Positions 57,197-64,000 of a DNA stretch of 64,000 nucleotides are shown here, in pieces. Position 1 is the first letter of the stretch; each line of letters begins with the position of its first letter. A program made the position numbers and the translations under genes. Source of the DNA: Azoarcus sp. PA01 (GTDB lineage Bacteria > Pseudomonadota > Gammaproteobacteria > Burkholderiales > Rhodocyclaceae); assembly GCA_001274695.2 (NCBI GenBank), contig LARU01000004.1, positions 186,001 to 250,000 on the forward strand, written 5' to 3'. The notes beneath the pieces were generated by a model that searched no databases, was not told the origin of the DNA, and saw only the letters and a list, made by a program, of their open reading frames with translations.

Positions 57197-57805
57197 ATGG
57201 GCACACGTGTAAAACATCTTCCGGCGGATGAACGGCGGGCCGGGACGGTCGAAGCCGTGGTCGAGCTGGCGGGATCGCAAAACCCGAGCGAGATCACGAC
57301 TTCGGCGATCGCGAAACACATGAACCTGACGCAGGGCGCATTGTTTCGGCATTTTCCGACGAAGGACGCGATCTGGCAGGCGGTCCTGGAATGGGTCGCC
57401 GAGCGTCTGCTGGGAAGAATCGACCGTGCGGCGCAGGGCATCGAATCGCCGCTGGCGGCGATGCAGGCGATGTTCATGGCGCATATCGAGTTCGTCGCCG
57501 AGCATCCCGGCGTGCCGCGGATGATCTTCGGCGAGCTCCAGCGCGCCGAGTCGACGCCGGCCAAACGCATGGTGCAGACCTTGATCCAGCGTTACGGTGA
57601 GCGTCTGCACCGCCTCATCGAGAACGGCAAGGCGTGCGGAGAGCTGTCGGCGACGCTCGACAGCGAGGCGGCGGCCACGCTGTTCATCGGCACGATCCAG
57701 GGACTCGTCATGCAGTCGCTGCTCGCCGGCGACGTCGCGCGCATCCGCCGGGAAGCGCCGAGAGTGTTCGCGATCTACCGGCGCGGGATCGGGGCCGCGC
57801 AATGA
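57197..57805 (+). CDS. TetR-family transcriptional regulator
   Basis: A 202-residue regulator with a helix-turn-helix at about residues 37-60 (ITTSAIAKHMNLTQGALFRHFPTKDAIW) and a ligand-binding C-terminal domain. Its stop overlaps the adaptor gene (ATGA), so it probably controls the exporter that follows. A palindromic operator lies just upstream. The ATG at 57197 is preferred to a longer frame that would include the operator. Confidence 0.88.
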   Translation: MGTRVKHLPADERRAGTVEAVVELAGSQNPSEITTSAIAKHMNLTQGALFRHFPTKDAIWQAVLEWVAERLLGRIDRAAQGIESPLAAMQAMFMAHIEFVAEHPGVPRMIFGELQRAESTPAKRMVQTLIQRYGERLHRLIENGKACGELSATLDSEAAATLFIGTIQGLVMQSLLAGDVARIRREAPRVFAIYRRGIGAAQ

Positions 57806-58953
57806 AACGCCTGCCTCTCCAGGGGCGCACCGTCGCCCTCGTCGCGGTGATCGTTCCGCTGCTCGCGCTGTTCGTCTACGTCGCGCTGCGCTCCGGCCCG
57901 TTGGCGCCGGTGTCCGTGACGGTCGCAAGCGTCGAGACCTGGTCGGTCACGCCGGCGCTGTTCGGCATCGGTACCGTGCAGACACGTTACACGTACCGGA
58001 TCGGTCCGACTTTTGCCGGGCGCGTGAAGCGGCTCGATGTCCACGTCGGCGACCGCGTGAAGGCGGGCCAGGTGCTCGGCGAGATGGATCCCGTGGATCT
58101 CGATCAGCGTATCCGCGCGCAGGGGGCGGCGCTCAAGCGTGCCGAGGCGGCGCTGCGCGAAGCGACGGCGCGTCACAATTTCGCCCGCAGCCAGGCGCGC
58201 CGCTACGAGCAGCTCTTCGCGGTGCGCACGATCAGCGAGGAGCTCGCTACGACGAAACACCAGGAACTGCAGATCGCCGAGGCCGCGTTGTCCGGCGCCC
58301 GGGAAGAGCTGATCCGGGCCCGTTCCGACGGTGAAGCCCTGGTCGCGCAGCGGAACAACCTGCGCCTGGTCGCGCCGGTCGATGGCCTGGTCGCGGTTCG
58401 CGACGTCGATCCCGGCACGACGATCGTCGCAGGCCAGGCGGTCGTCGAAGTGATTGCGCCCGAAAGCCTGTGGATCAACGCCCGCTTCGACCAGATCAGC
58501 GCGTCGGGGCTCGCTGCCGGACTCCCGGCAAGTGTCGTGCTGCGCTCGCGCAACGGACAGGCGTTGACCGGCCGCGTGCTGAGGGTCGAGCCGATGGCGG
58601 ACGCAGTAACCGAGGAGACGCTCGCGAAAGTCGCGTTCGATTCGCGGCCGGAGCCGCTGCCGCCGATCGGCGAGCTCGCCGAGGTGACGATCGCGCTGCC
58701 GGCGCTCCCCGCCGCGCCGGTGATCCCGAACGCCGCGGTGCGTCGCGAAGCGGGGCAGGTCGGCGTATGGAAGATCGTCGAGGGCGACGCCCGCTTCACG
58801 CCGGTGAAGCTCGGGGCCGGCGACCTCGACGGGCACGTGCAGGTGCTCGAGGGCGTCCGGGACGGCGAGCAGGTCGTCGTGTATAGCGAAAAAGCGCTCA
58901 CCGCGGGCAGCCGGATCGACGTCGTCGACGACATTCCCGGAGTGCCGCGATGA
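57802..58953 (+). CDS. HlyD/DevB-type membrane fusion protein of an ABC exporter
   Basis: A 383-residue periplasmic adaptor with one N-terminal membrane segment (VALVAVIVPLLALFVYVAL), a split lipoyl domain (GRVKRLDVHVGDRVKAGQVLGEMDP and LVAPVDGLVAVRDVDPGTTIVAGQ), a helical hairpin between them, and beta-barrel sections. It links an inner-membrane ABC transporter to an outer-membrane channel. The adaptor-permease-ATPase order is that of DevBCA exporters. Confidence 0.88.
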   Translation: MKRLPLQGRTVALVAVIVPLLALFVYVALRSGPLAPVSVTVASVETWSVTPALFGIGTVQTRYTYRIGPTFAGRVKRLDVHVGDRVKAGQVLGEMDPVDLDQRIRAQGAALKRAEAALREATARHNFARSQARRYEQLFAVRTISEELATTKHQELQIAEAALSGAREELIRARSDGEALVAQRNNLRLVAPVDGLVAVRDVDPGTTIVAGQAVVEVIAPESLWINARFDQISASGLAAGLPASVVLRSRNGQALTGRVLRVEPMADAVTEETLAKVAFDSRPEPLPPIGELAEVTIALPALPAAPVIPNAAVRREAGQVGVWKIVEGDARFTPVKLGAGDLDGHVQVLEGVRDGEQVVVYSEKALTAGSRIDVVDDIPGVPR

Positions 58954-60152
58954 TCAGCCTGGCCGGCCGCGACATCCTCCATGCGTGGGGGAAATTCGTG
59001 TTTACCGGCATCGGGCTGGGGTTGCTGATCGGCGTGACGCTGACGATGGCGGGCGTGTACCGTGGCATGGTCGACGACGGCAGGGCGCTGCTCGACAACA
59101 GCGGGGCTGATCTGTGGGTCGTGCAAAAGGATACGCTGGGTCCTTACGCGGAGTCGTCCAGCGTCAATGACGATGTGTACCGCAGCCTCCTGGCGATGCC
59201 CGGGATCGCGCAGGCGGTGAACGTCACGTATCTGACGATGCAGGTCCGCAGGGGTGACAGTGACGTACGGGCAATGGTCGTCGGCATCGCGCCGGGCAAG
59301 CCGGGGAGTCCCGGCTGGCCGCCGTATCTCGTCGCCGGTCGCCAGATCACGCGCGGGCACTACGAGGCGGTCGCCGACCTCGCGAGCGGTTTCCGGCTCG
59401 GCGACCGCGTCACGATCCGTCGCAATCATTACGTCGTGGTGGGGCTGACGCGGCGCATGGTGTCGTCGAGCGGCGACCCGATGGTGTTCATTCCGCTCAA
59501 GGACGCCCAGGAAGCGCAGTTCCTCAAGGACAACGACGCGATCTGGCAAAGCCGTCGCCGCACCGCCGCGAACCCGGCTTTCAACCGTCCTGGCGTGCCC
59601 GACCTGCTGGACGCGGTGATCGCTTCGCAAAGCACCAACGCTTTCGTCAATGCGGTCCTCGTGACGCTCGAACCCGGGCATGCTCCCGAGGAAGTCGCGC
59701 AATCCGTCGGCCGCTGGAAGCGCCTGACGGCCTATACGCGGCCGCAAATGGAAGGCATCCTCGTCGGCAAGCTGATCGCGACTTCGGCGCGGCAGATCGG
59801 CATGTTCCTCGTGATTCTCGCCGTCGTCAGTGCCGCCATCGTCGCCTTCATCATCTACACGCTGACGATGGACAAGATCCGCGAGATCGCGGTGCTGAAG
59901 CTCATCGGCACGCGCAACCGCACGATCGCCGCGATGATCATGCAGCAGGCGCTGGCGCTCGGCCTGATCGGATTCGTCGTCGGCAAGATCACGGCGACGT
60001 TCGCGGCGCCGCTGTTTCCGAAATACGTGCTGCTCGTCCCGTTCGACTCGATCGCAGGCTTTTTTGCCGTGCTCGCGATCTGTGTGCTCGCGAGCGTCGT
60101 CGCGATCCGCATGGCGCTGCGGATCGATCCGGCCGAAGCGATCGGAGGGTGA
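58950..60152 (+). CDS. FtsX-like ABC exporter permease (DevC type)
   Basis: A 400-residue permease with an N-terminal membrane segment, a large periplasmic MacB/FtsX-like domain (about 45-265, starting GADLWVVQKDTLGPYAE), and three C-terminal membrane segments, including MFLVILAVVSAAIVAFIIYTLTMDKIREIAVLKLIGT. This matches DevC-type permeases. Its start overlaps the adaptor stop. The substrate is unknown. Confidence 0.87.
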   Translation: MISLAGRDILHAWGKFVFTGIGLGLLIGVTLTMAGVYRGMVDDGRALLDNSGADLWVVQKDTLGPYAESSSVNDDVYRSLLAMPGIAQAVNVTYLTMQVRRGDSDVRAMVVGIAPGKPGSPGWPPYLVAGRQITRGHYEAVADLASGFRLGDRVTIRRNHYVVVGLTRRMVSSSGDPMVFIPLKDAQEAQFLKDNDAIWQSRRRTAANPAFNRPGVPDLLDAVIASQSTNAFVNAVLVTLEPGHAPEEVAQSVGRWKRLTAYTRPQMEGILVGKLIATSARQIGMFLVILAVVSAAIVAFIIYTLTMDKIREIAVLKLIGTRNRTIAAMIMQQALALGLIGFVVGKITATFAAPLFPKYVLLVPFDSIAGFFAVLAICVLASVVAIRMALRIDPAEAIGG

Positions 60153-60153
60153 C

Positions 60154-60864
60154 GTGAGCGGCAAGGGGATCCGTATCGAAGGCCTGAAAAAGCGCTACGG
60201 TGGGGGCGACACGGCCGTCGATGCGTTGAAGGACGTGGCGATGGACGTGGCGCCGGGCGAAGTCGTCGGCCTCATCGGTCCGTCGGGCTCCGGCAAAAGC
60301 ACGCTGCTGAAGTGCCTCGGCGCGGTGATCGATCCCACTGCCGGCCGCATGACGCTGGGCGATGAAGTGATTTACGACGACGGCTGGAAAGTGCGCGACC
60401 TGCGCGCCCTGCGGCGGGACAGGATCGGCTTCGTGTTCCAGGCGCCTTACCTGATCCCGTTTCTCGATGTCACCGACAACGTCGCGCTGCTGCCGATGCT
60501 CGCCGGCGTGCCGAACGGTGAGGCGCGCGCGCAGGCGCTCGAACTGCTCACGGCGCTGGATGTGCAGCACCGCGCCCGCGCGATGCCGGCGCAGCTTTCC
60601 GGCGGCGAGCAGCAGCGCGTCGCGATCGCCCGCGGACTGGTCAACCGCCCGCCGGTGATCCTCGCCGACGAGCCGACGGCACCGCTCGACAGCGAGCGCG
60701 CGATGACCGTCATCCGCATCCTCAACGACATGGCGCGCAAGTTCGAGACGGCCGTCATCGTCGTCACCCACGACGAAAAAATCATCCCCACGTTCAAGCG
60801 CATCTATCACATCCGCGATGGCGTGACTCATGAGGAAGCGGGCGAAGGCCGGGGATTCGATTGA
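60154..60864 (+). CDS. ABC exporter ATPase (LolD/DevA type)
   Basis: A 236-residue ATPase with Walker A GPSGSGKST, signature LSGGEQQRVAIARGL and Walker B VILADEPTAPLDS. It powers the DevBC/MacB-like exporter encoded just upstream. The start is GTG at 60154 after GGAGGG. The D-loop region reads APLDS rather than the common AALDS. Confidence 0.88.
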   Translation: MSGKGIRIEGLKKRYGGGDTAVDALKDVAMDVAPGEVVGLIGPSGSGKSTLLKCLGAVIDPTAGRMTLGDEVIYDDGWKVRDLRALRRDRIGFVFQAPYLIPFLDVTDNVALLPMLAGVPNGEARAQALELLTALDVQHRARAMPAQLSGGEQQRVAIARGLVNRPPVILADEPTAPLDSERAMTVIRILNDMARKFETAVIVVTHDEKIIPTFKRIYHIRDGVTHEEAGEGRGFD

Positions 60865-60965
60865 TGGCCGCGCGGTTCTGTCGGCCTTGCGCAGCGGCGC
60901 GGCCGCTGGCGCCGCGCGGCGAAACATGCGCTAATGGTGCACCTTGAAATGTTGGCGTGAAGACG

Positions 60966-61289
60966 ATGACAGCTCCTGCGTCTGTTCCCGATGTCGAATC
61001 CGTGCGCACCCTGCTGCGCCGTGTCATCGATCCCGAAGTCGGGGTCAATATCGTCGATCTCGGGCTCGTCTACCGCATCGACGTGACGGCCGAAGAAGTG
61101 CTCATCGAGATGACGATGACTTCGCCCGCGTGCCCGATGGGAGACATGATCATGGACGACATCGATGCCGTTCTCGACGGGGCGTTGCCGGAGAACTTGC
61201 GGGTGGTCGTGAAGATGGTGTGGGACCCGCCGTGGAATCCGGGAATGATGAATGCCGAAGCGCGCGAGCATTTCGGCTGGGAAAAGTGA
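60966..61289 (+). CDS. DUF59 metal-sulfur cluster biosynthesis protein (PaaD/MIP18-like)
   Basis: A 107-residue protein with the DUF59 pattern RRVIDPEVGVNIVDLGLVYRIDV and a reactive Cys in TSPACPMGD, ending in WDPPWNPGMMNAEAREHFGW. Such proteins (SufT, PaaD, MIP18) assist iron-sulfur cluster insertion. A GTG at 60957 is an alternative start. It is alone between the exporter and the NnrS-like gene, so its client is unknown. Confidence 0.85.
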   Translation: MTAPASVPDVESVRTLLRRVIDPEVGVNIVDLGLVYRIDVTAEEVLIEMTMTSPACPMGDMIMDDIDAVLDGALPENLRVVVKMVWDPPWNPGMMNAEAREHFGWEK

Positions 61290-61412
61290 GCATTTTCCGA
61301 ACGGGTGTATAGCCGGGATCTCGCAGGCGGAAGGCGAAGCACCGGCTCGCCTTCCCGGTATGCCCGTGCGCTTGCGTGTTCGCCCGAAAAACAATCAATC
61401 AGGTTCCCGACG

Positions 61413-62420
61413 ATGCAGGATTTACGCCCGCCGGCGCGTCTTCCATTACTCGTGCTCGGAATGCTTTCGCTGGTCGGAGGCGTCCTGGCGGGGCTGTCGC
61501 GGCTCGCGCTCGACATGCCGGTTTTCGCCGCGACCCAGGCCGGCCTGCACGGCGCGCTGATGATTGCCGCGTTCTTCGGCACGGTGATCAGCCTCGAGCG
61601 CGCAGTCGCCTTGGCGCGGATGTGGGCGTACCTCGCCCCCGCTTGTGCCGGAGCGGGCGGACTCGTCCTTCTCGTCGGAGCCCCCACGCCCCTTGCGCAA
61701 GGGTTTTTCGTTGCGGCTGCGTTGATACTCGTGCTCGGCAGCCTTCAGGTGTTGCGCCGCCAAACGGTATTGTTCACCGTGGTGCTGGCGGTCGGAGCGC
61801 TGTGCTGGCTGGTCGGCAACCTGGCGTGGCTGATCGAAAACAATGTTCAGGCAGCAGTGCCGTGGTGGCTCGGATTCCTCGTGTTGACGATTGCCGGCGA
61901 GCGCCTCGAGTTGACGCGTTTCCTGCCGTCGCGACCCGCAGCGGCTCCGCTTTTCAGCGTCGCGGTCGCAGTCGTCCTCGGCGGCGCCGCAGCGTCGCTG
62001 TGGCACGAGGAGGCCGGTCTGGTGATCTTCGCCGGCGGACTGCTTTTCCTGGCCGTGTGGTTGCTGCGCTACGACATCGCGCGTCATAACGCGCGTCAGA
62101 ACGGGCTGACACGCTTCATCGCGATCTGTCTGCTGTCGGGGTACGCGTGGCTCGCAGCGGGAGCCCTGTTGGGGCTGGCGAACGGTTTCGCGCCGGGCGC
62201 GGCGATGCGGGATGCCGCACTGCATGCGATCGCACTCGGCTTCGTGTTCGCGATGGTGTTCGGCCACGCGCCGATCATTTTCCCCGCGATTGCGAGAGTC
62301 AAGCTGCCGTATCACCCGGTGTTTTACGTGCCGCTCGCCGCGCTGCACGTATCGCTCGCGGCGCGCATCGCCGGAAGCGCAGGCGAGTGGTACGCGGTGC
62401 GGCAACTGGGGGAGTGCTGA
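61413..62420 (+). CDS. NnrS-like multi-pass membrane protein, C-terminus displaced by a frameshift
   Basis: A 335-residue inner-membrane protein with about ten hydrophobic segments and the stretch HAIALGFVFAMVFGHAPIIFPAIARVKLPYHP, which resembles NnrS and related haem/copper-associated proteins. The frame ends early at TGA 62418, but the -1 frame continues with a credible last helix (GVLNGVALLLFIVTMVTSVLRG) to 62497. A GGGGG run at 62408-62412 is the likely slip point. It may be a sequencing error, a true mutation or programmed frameshifting. Confidence 0.65.
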   Translation: MQDLRPPARLPLLVLGMLSLVGGVLAGLSRLALDMPVFAATQAGLHGALMIAAFFGTVISLERAVALARMWAYLAPACAGAGGLVLLVGAPTPLAQGFFVAAALILVLGSLQVLRRQTVLFTVVLAVGALCWLVGNLAWLIENNVQAAVPWWLGFLVLTIAGERLELTRFLPSRPAAAPLFSVAVAVVLGGAAASLWHEEAGLVIFAGGLLFLAVWLLRYDIARHNARQNGLTRFIAICLLSGYAWLAAGALLGLANGFAPGAAMRDAALHAIALGFVFAMVFGHAPIIFPAIARVKLPYHPVFYVPLAALHVSLAARIAGSAGEWYAVRQLGEC

Positions 62421-62497
62421 ATGGCGTGGCGTTGCTGCTGTTCATCGTGACGATGGTCACGAGCGTGCTGCGGGGACGAAAGCGGGGCAGGGCGTGA
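62408..62497 (+). CDS. C-terminal extension of the NnrS-like protein in the -1 frame
   Basis: From 62411 the -1 frame reads GVLNGVALLLFIVTMVTSVLRG and then a basic tail KRGRA before TGA at 62495-62497. A hydrophobic helix with a basic cytoplasmic end is the normal finish of this kind of membrane protein, whereas the annotated frame ends abruptly in LGEC. Confidence 0.5.
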   Translation, partial: GGVLNGVALLLFIVTMVTSVLRGRKRGRA

Positions 62498-62588
62498 GGG
62501 TTCGGGGCTTCAGGAGAGAGGGGATCGGACGAGTCACCGCTCTTCCGGTGGCGGTCTCGCCGTTGGGGGGAATCGAGCGGACGGTTGA

Positions 62589-63350
62589 TCACGGGAATCC
62601 GGGGGTCGCAGTCGGGAAGACCGCGCGGTAGATCGACTCGCTGGCGTAGGCCATCACGGGAAGAGCCACCGGGAGGAGCAGGGGGATCGCGATCGACAGC
62701 ATGACCGTCGCCGCGAGGATCAAAGCCCACAGCATGTTCGCGATGAAGCTGTGGAAAACCGCACGAACGCTCGCATTGACCGCGACGACGAGGCCGGCCC
62801 GGCGCTCGATCAGCAGGGGTACTGCGTAGGCGGTGACGAAAAACACGATCAGCGCAAAAAATCCTCCGGCAATCGACACTCCGACATGAAACCGCAGCAC
62901 GGTACCCGACAGCGGAAGAAGCAGGCTCCAGTCGGAACTGCTGTCGCCGACCATGAAGCTGTACAGGATCCCGGCATCGGTCATCCAGATCACGAACACG
63001 AAGCCGCAAACCAGCATCAAGCCCCAGAGGTCCCGCGGCGTGTTCACGAACCCGGCGGCGACGTCTCGAATCCCAGGTCTGCCGCCGCCGCGGCGCACTC
63101 TCGAAATCGCGAAAAATCCGGCGAGCAGGCCCGGTGCGATGAGCATGAACCCGCCGATAAGCGGTAGTCCCATCGGACTGAAGCCGAGGCTCACCAGTGC
63201 GCCCAGCAGGCCGACACCCGCAAGCATGAACGTTCCGGCATACAGGATGCTGATCAGCGGCGCCGACAGGAATACGCGCAAACCTTCGCCCACGGCCGTG
63301 GCAATTTGCACGGGACGGATATGCTGCGGTTGCGGGCGGCTGGCATTCAT
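62589..63350 (-). CDS. DUF2189 integral membrane protein
   Basis: A 253-residue protein with about six membrane segments, a short soluble N-terminus (RPVQIATAVGEGLRVF) and RRGGGRPGIRDVAAGF in a loop. It fits the DUF2189 family of proteobacterial membrane proteins, unknown function, sometimes labelled cytochrome c oxidase subunit I-like without support. It is divergent from the cytochrome c gene. Confidence 0.75.
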   Translation of the reverse strand: MNASRPQPQHIRPVQIATAVGEGLRVFLSAPLISILYAGTFMLAGVGLLGALVSLGFSPMGLPLIGGFMLIAPGLLAGFFAISRVRRGGGRPGIRDVAAGFVNTPRDLWGLMLVCGFVFVIWMTDAGILYSFMVGDSSSDWSLLLPLSGTVLRFHVGVSIAGGFFALIVFFVTAYAVPLLIERRAGLVVAVNASVRAVFHSFIANMLWALILAATVMLSIAIPLLLPVALPVMAYASESIYRAVFPTATPGFP

Positions 63351-63491
63351 CCGGGAGGCTCACAACAGGTTCGGGATCACTTTCGCTCCGACGCGTCTTT
63401 CACTCCACGATACACATCAATCGGGCGAGCGGAACGGAAAAGTTGTAGGGTTCACGAGGCCCGGCGGAGCGGTTGAATCGAGATTTCCGAC

Positions 63492-63533
63492 TTGATTTAC
63501 GTCAAATTGGATGGCGTATGTAAACGATATGAT
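63492..63533 (+). promoter_or_regulatory. FNR/ANR-type site and -10 box of the cytochrome c gene
   Basis: TTGATTTACGTCAA (63492-63505) matches the FNR/ANR consensus TTGAT-N4-ATCAA at 9 of 10 positions. TATGAT (63528-63533) matches the -10 consensus at 5 of 6. With a start near 63540 the site centre is at -41.5, the class-II position for activation. The cytochrome start codon is about 51 bases further on. Confidence 0.7.
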
Positions 63534-63590
63534 CAGTGGTTTTAATACGGGGCAATGCAAATATTCACCCCCACATGACAGGAGATTATA

Positions 63591-64000
63591 ATGAAAAAAT
63601 CCACAATGATTCTTGCGGCATCGCTCGCCGCCCTGTTGTCCGCGTGCGGAGAAAAGGAAAGCGACGTTCCTGCAGCCCCCGCGACGACTCCCGCACCCGC
63701 TCCGGCAGCACCCGAAACGCCGGCGACCCCGCCCGCGTCGGAAGCTCCGGCTGCACCGGCTGCCCCGGCCGCGCCGGCCACTTCCGAAGCGCCCGCAGCA
63801 GCGCCGGCCGCCCCGGCTGCGTCGGCCGCCCCGGCCGCGTCGGCAGCGAACGGAGCGAGCGTCTATAACAAGACGTGTTCGCTGTGCCATGCAGCAGGCG
63901 TTGCCGGCGCACCGAAGCCGGGCGACAAGGCCGACTGGGGCCCGCGTATCGCCCAAGGCAAGGACACCCTTTACAAGCACGCGATCGAAGGCTTCACCGG
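63591..64000 (+). CDS. Cytochrome c5-like lipoprotein, 3'-truncated by the window edge
   Basis: The first 136 codons of a c-type cytochrome. A lipoprotein signal (MKKSTMILAASLAALLSAC) is followed by a long Ala/Pro linker (about 25-85) and a haem site, Cys-Ser-Leu-Cys-His, in YNKTCSLCHAAGVAGAPK, then the start of a cytochrome c5 fold. It is likely tethered to the periplasmic face and carries electrons in respiration. The ATG at 63591 is 6 bases after AGGAG. An FNR-type site upstream suggests induction under low oxygen. Confidence 0.9.
   Translation, partial: MKKSTMILAASLAALLSACGEKESDVPAAPATTPAPAPAAPETPATPPASEAPAAPAAPAAPATSEAPAAAPAAPAASAAPAASAANGASVYNKTCSLCHAAGVAGAPKPGDKADWGPRIAQGKDTLYKHAIEGFT

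Noticed and set aside
58203..60164. 653-residue minus-strand frame opposite the exporter genes
   Set aside because: No domain; the plus strand encodes an adaptor and permease with all expected parts.
63417..63980. 187-residue minus-strand frame rich in Gly and Arg
   Set aside because: It is the complement of the Ala/Pro linker of the cytochrome, which has a ribosome-binding site, lipobox and CxxCH.

Overview
The window is a gene-dense, high-GC chromosomal segment of a Gram-negative proteobacterium. The pyrG-kdsA-eno-ftsB order, codon use and the mix of lipid A, outer-membrane, sulfate-uptake and c-type cytochrome genes point to a betaproteobacterium, most likely Rhodocyclales (Azoarcus/Aromatoleum-like). 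The genus is inferred from memory of gene order and protein character, not from a search. I see no rRNA, tRNA, CRISPR array, transposase or phage gene.

Layout. 1-5300: end of a thioesterase, a cysteine hydrolase, then pyrG-kdsA-eno with a strong terminator, then ftsB. 5400-11240: envelope proteins (NlpC/P60 lipoprotein, MliC-type lysozyme inhibitor, SIMPL protein), a gamma-carbonic-anhydrase-like protein, rlmJ, a MazG-like enzyme, a PiT phosphate transporter and a DUF3301 protein. 11260-17730: a fabI / kinase-like / variant folE operon, a HAD protein, an SrkA-type kinase, a YaeQ protein and a probable outer-membrane protein preceded by a 19-bp triple repeat. 17900-24600: CNNM/CorC protein, ALDH7-type dehydrogenase, methyltransferase, DUF1415 protein, YlqF GTPase and a Sel1 protein. 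24600-28860: a complete sulfate ABC operon (substrate-binding protein, cysT, cysW, cysA). 28950-37380: GNAT protein, large catalase, alpha/beta hydrolase, EAL protein and chemoreceptor. 37800-43620: three cation transporters in a row. 43870-46750: a J-domain operon with three unrecognised proteins. 46850-50430: a YadGH-type ABC transporter and glycogen phosphorylase.

50523-60864 is the most interesting stretch. A seven-gene minus-strand operon encodes a thermostable-haemolysin-family protein, an AMP-dependent ligase, a haem-oxygenase-like di-iron protein, an SDR reductase, a secreted repeat protein and a QseB/QseC two-component system. Its leader carries a perfect CTTAAG-N5-CTTAAG direct repeat, the box expected for PmrA/QseB regulators. 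Divergent to it is a TetR gene with a palindromic operator, followed by a DevBCA-type exporter. Together they look like a small-molecule synthesis, sensing and export module.

60950-64000: a DUF59 protein, an NnrS-like membrane protein with an apparent -1 frameshift, a DUF2189 membrane protein, and the start of a cytochrome c lipoprotein behind a well-placed FNR-type site. Three copies of a REP-like palindrome (19.2, 37.5 and 48.7 kb) sit between genes; one is expanded into a 23-bp tandem array.
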